16,194 nt of DNA from an uncultured Clostridia bacterium (GTDB lineage Bacteria > Bacillota > Clostridia > UBA1381): the NCBI GenBank assembly GCA_905235885.1, contig CAJONM010000014.1, positions 1 to 16,194 on the forward strand, written 5' to 3'. The translations under genes were made by a program, and so were the position numbers. Below are positions 13,928-16,194 of the stretch, piece after piece. Below the pieces are notes generated by a model, which worked only from the letters and a program-made list of their open reading frames with translations, ran no database searches and had not been told where the DNA came from. Within the stretch, counting starts at the first letter, position 1; the number at the start of each line of letters is the position of its first letter.

Positions 13928-15145
13928 TTACAGAGCGGCTGCCTGCACCATTGACTCTTTGCGTATATCCGCGCTGTCGGGTACGACCGCGTCGCCTTCG
14001 ATCAGGACGATGCCGTGCGTGCAGTATTTGGACGCATAGGGATTATCCTCGCTTGCACCGGATACGCCGACCTTTGCCGATCTGCCTATGATCGCGTGCG
14101 AGCCGATGACCGCTTTCTCAACGACTGCGCCATCGCCTATGACCGCGCCGGGCATTACCACCGAGTCCTTAACGACCGCGCCCGTACCGATCCTTACGCC
14201 GCTGAATATTACCGAATGCTCAACGCTGCCGTCAATATCGCAGCCCTCCGTAACGGTCGAGCGGACGATTTTTGCGTTTTCGCCGATATAGTGCGGCATA
14301 AGCGCATAGTTCTTTGAATATATGAGCCATCTTCTGTCATTGAGGTCGAACAGAGGCGGATCGTCTATAAGATCCATATTTGCTTCCCAGAGCGACTGGA
14401 TCGTTCCGACATCCTTCCAGTATCCGTCAAACTTATATGTCATCATCTTCTCGCCGTCTGCAAGCATGGTGGGGATGATGTTCTTTCCGAAATCGTTTTC
14501 TGAGCCGGGGTCGCGCTCATCATCGGTAAGATATTTCTTGAGCATATCATATCTGAATATATATATGCCCATCGACGCAAGATTGCTCTTCGGCTGTGCC
14601 GGCTTCTCCTCAAACTCGGTTATCTCGCCCTCGCTGTTGGCGTTCATGATACCGAAGCGGCTTGCCTCCTCCCACGGAACAGGCATTACCGCGATCGTAG
14701 CCGCCGCGCCTGTTTCAATGTGCCTTTTGAGCATTTCGTTGTACTGCATCTTGTAGATGTGGTCACCGGATAAGATCAGCACATGGTTGGGGTGGAAATT
14801 CTCCAGAAATCCTAAATTCTGATAGATGGCGTTTGCCGTACCCTTATACCATTCTCCGCTGTCGCCGGACTGGTACGGAGGCAGCACATACGCGCCGCCG
14901 TGGGAACGGTCAAGATCCCACGCGTTTCCGTTTCCGATATATGTGTTCAGCTCCAGCGGCTCGTATTGAGTAAGCACGCCGACAGTGTCTATGCCCGAAT
15001 GAACACAATTTGACAGCGGAAAGTCAATAATCCTGTATTTGCCGCCGAACGGCACCGCCGGCTTCGCAACATTTTTCGTAAGCGCGCCAAGTCTTGAGCC
15101 TTGTCCGCCGGCAAGTATCATAGCTACGCAGTTTTTTGATACCAT
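13928..15145 (-). CDS. glgC: Glucose-1-phosphate adenylyltransferase catalytic subunit GlgC
   Basis: Makes ADP-glucose from glucose-1-phosphate and ATP, the committed step of bacterial glycogen synthesis. The 405 residues start with the nucleotidyltransferase domain: LAGGQGSRLGALT (11-23), KPAVPFGGKYRIIDFPLSNC (28-47), the catalytic SGDHIYKM with D128, and FEEKP (178-182). A C-terminal left-handed beta-helix follows, with hexapeptides such as VVKDSVVMPGAVIGDGAVV. An in-frame TTG at 15151 is only 4 nt from AGGAG. The ATG at 15145 has the same AGGAG at 10 nt and is preferred. It lies 20 nt after glgB and 29 nt before glgD, so the three are likely one transcript. Confidence 0.96.
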   Translation of the reverse strand: MVSKNCVAMILAGGQGSRLGALTKNVAKPAVPFGGKYRIIDFPLSNCVHSGIDTVGVLTQYEPLELNTYIGNGNAWDLDRSHGGAYVLPPYQSGDSGEWYKGTANAIYQNLGFLENFHPNHVLILSGDHIYKMQYNEMLKRHIETGAAATIAVMPVPWEEASRFGIMNANSEGEITEFEEKPAQPKSNLASMGIYIFRYDMLKKYLTDDERDPGSENDFGKNIIPTMLADGEKMMTYKFDGYWKDVGTIQSLWEANMDLIDDPPLFDLNDRRWLIYSKNYALMPHYIGENAKIVRSTVTEGCDIDGSVEHSVIFSGVRIGTGAVVKDSVVMPGAVIGDGAVVEKAVIGSHAIIGRSAKVGVSGASEDNPYASKYCTHGIVLIEGDAVVPDSADIRKESMVQAAAL

Positions 15146-15155
15146 AATCAATCAT

Positions 15156-15160
15156 CTCCT
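15156..15160 (-). promoter_or_regulatory. Ribosome binding site deciding the glgC start
   Basis: AGGAG on the minus strand lies 10 nt before the ATG at 15145 and only 4 nt before the alternative TTG at 15151, which favours the ATG. The spacing is a little long, so the choice is not certain. Confidence 0.65.
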
Positions 15161-15165
15161 AAAAT

Positions 15166-16194
15166 TTATTTTTTTTTTAATATCATTGCGCTGTTGCCGT
15201 CTACCGGTACGACAAGAGTGTATCCCATGTCTCCGTACGGCTCCTTCTTCGCATAATATACCATTTTGTTGATACGGCGCTTTCCGCCGAAGGTCGTCGC
15301 GCCCGAATGCAGGATGACCTCATACGCTCCTGCCGTCGGCACGCCTATTTTGTATATCGGTCTGTCGCAGGGCGTGAAATTCGCAACGACTGCCAGCATG
15401 TCGCTCTCATCCTTGCCAAAGCGCAGATACGATACTACCGAATTTTCATTGTCGGCATCGTTTATCCATTTGAAGCCGTCCCAGCTCTGCTCAAGCTCCC
15501 AAAGAGCCTTTTCGCTGATATAAAGGTTATTGAGCTTGCTTATATATCGCTTCAAGCTGCTGTGCTTATCAATGTCGAGCACATTCCATTCAAGCTGATC
15601 GTCATATCTCCATTCGAGGAACTGACCTATCTCGCCGCCCATAAACATCAGCTTCTTGCCGGGCATGGTCATATAATATGTCAGAAATGCTCTGTACAGA
15701 TCGAACTTATCGTCATAGCTTCCGAACATCTTGTCTAAAAGCGACTTTTTGCCATGCACTACCTCATCATGCGAAAGCGGAAGTATGAAATTCTCCGAAT
15801 ACGCATACATCATCAGAAAGGTCAGCAGCGAATGATTGTCCTTTCTGAAATACGAGTCCATCTCGACATATCTGAGCGTATCGTTCATCCAGCCCATATT
15901 CCATTTGAAGTTGAAGCCCAAGCCTCCGCTCTCAGGCGGTGCGGTAACGAGCGGCCATGCGGTCGACTCCTCGGCTATCATCATAAATCCGGGCTTTTCG
16001 GTGTTGAGTATCCTGTTTATCAGGCGCAGCAACTCGACCGCCTCAAGATTGCCGTTGCCGCCGTATTTGTTGGCTATCCACTCACCGTCATTACGCGAAT
16101 AGTCGCGGTAGAGCATTGACGATACCGCGTCGACACGCAGACCGTCTATGTGGTATTCCTCCGCCCAGAAATATGCCGAGGATGTCAAGAACGA
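15166..16194 (-). CDS. glgB: 1,4-alpha-glucan branching enzyme GlgB, C-terminal part (5' end outside window)
   Basis: GH13 branching enzyme that introduces alpha-1,6 branches into glycogen. The frame is open to the right edge. The visible 342 residues begin SFLTSSAYFWAEEYHIDGLRVDAV, so the N-terminal domains and the first half of the barrel lie beyond the window, and the TTG at 16188 is internal. Region II DGLRVDAVSSMLYRDY carries the nucleophile Asp and region III MMIAEEST the acid/base Glu. Region IV LPLSHDEVVHGKKSLLDKM carries the His-Asp pair. The end (GNSAMILKKK) is typical of the C-terminal beta domain. A run of ten A residues on the coding strand spans the last Leu/Lys codons up to the stop. 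glgC starts 20 nt downstream. Confidence 0.96.
   Translation of the reverse strand, partial: SFLTSSAYFWAEEYHIDGLRVDAVSSMLYRDYSRNDGEWIANKYGGNGNLEAVELLRLINRILNTEKPGFMMIAEESTAWPLVTAPPESGGLGFNFKWNMGWMNDTLRYVEMDSYFRKDNHSLLTFLMMYAYSENFILPLSHDEVVHGKKSLLDKMFGSYDDKFDLYRAFLTYYMTMPGKKLMFMGGEIGQFLEWRYDDQLEWNVLDIDKHSSLKRYISKLNNLYISEKALWELEQSWDGFKWINDADNENSVVSYLRFGKDESDMLAVVANFTPCDRPIYKIGVPTAGAYEVILHSGATTFGGKRRINKMVYYAKKEPYGDMGYTLVVPVDGNSAMILKKK

Noticed and set aside
13928..15145. GlgC reads RLGALT where the textbook motif has Pro before Leu-Thr
   Set aside because: As far as I recall, similar variants occur in clostridial GlgC, and the catalytic residues are intact, so it is not treated as a defect.
1..16194. 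Search by eye for CRISPR arrays, tRNAs, insertion sequences, toxin-antitoxin, defence or biosynthetic clusters
   Set aside because: No regularly spaced repeats, cloverleaf-like segments, transposase or integrase motifs, or toxin/defence domains were seen. The window is densely filled with conserved metabolic genes.

Overview
This window looks like core-metabolism DNA from a moderate-GC member of the Clostridia (Bacillota), probably a gut anaerobe. The inference rests on the split GlgC/GlgD ADP-glucose pyrophosphorylase pair, the short HisG that needs HisZ, an RNase H with an N-terminal hybrid-binding domain, strong AAGGAG/GGAGG ribosome binding sites and frequent AUA isoleucine codons. No 16S sequence is present to confirm it. 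Every convincing gene lies on the minus strand, so transcription runs from the right edge to the left edge.

Right part (16194 to about 8400), glycogen metabolism: the C-terminal half of the branching enzyme glgB (cut by the window edge), then glgC and glgD. A stem-loop and a clear sigma-A-type promoter (12655-12683) follow, then glgA and glgP. A 16-bp perfect hairpin (8393-8427) separates glgP from a GH13 alpha-glucan hydrolase gene (6438-8372). Together these cover ADP-glucose synthesis (GlgC/GlgD), chain elongation (GlgA), branching (GlgB), phosphorolysis (GlgP) and hydrolysis of alpha-glucan oligomers (GH13). GlgA has an unusual lysine-rich C-terminal tail of about 70 residues.

Middle and left part (6430 to 191): a second strong promoter (6401-6429, extended -10), starting only 8 bp past the GH13 stop codon, drives seven tightly packed genes with gaps of 17-31 nt. 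They encode a PHP-domain phosphoesterase, HisZ, HisG, HisA, a DeoR-family repressor, RNase HI and a MATE transporter. Only three histidine-biosynthesis genes are here; hisD, C, B, H, F and IE must lie elsewhere if the pathway is complete.

Left edge (190 to 1): a near-consensus promoter with helically phased A-tracts upstream and a leader that resembles clostridial pre-16S leaders. This is most likely the start of an rRNA operon running out of the window to the left.

I found no tRNA gene, CRISPR array, insertion sequence, phage gene or obviously foreign segment. No gap without a gene exceeds 300 bases; the largest are 1-190 and 12616-12779. I do not see a novel defence or mobile system. The items most worth checking are the GlgA tail, the hybrid his/regulator/RNase H/MATE operon with its PHP protein, and the regulatory junctions.
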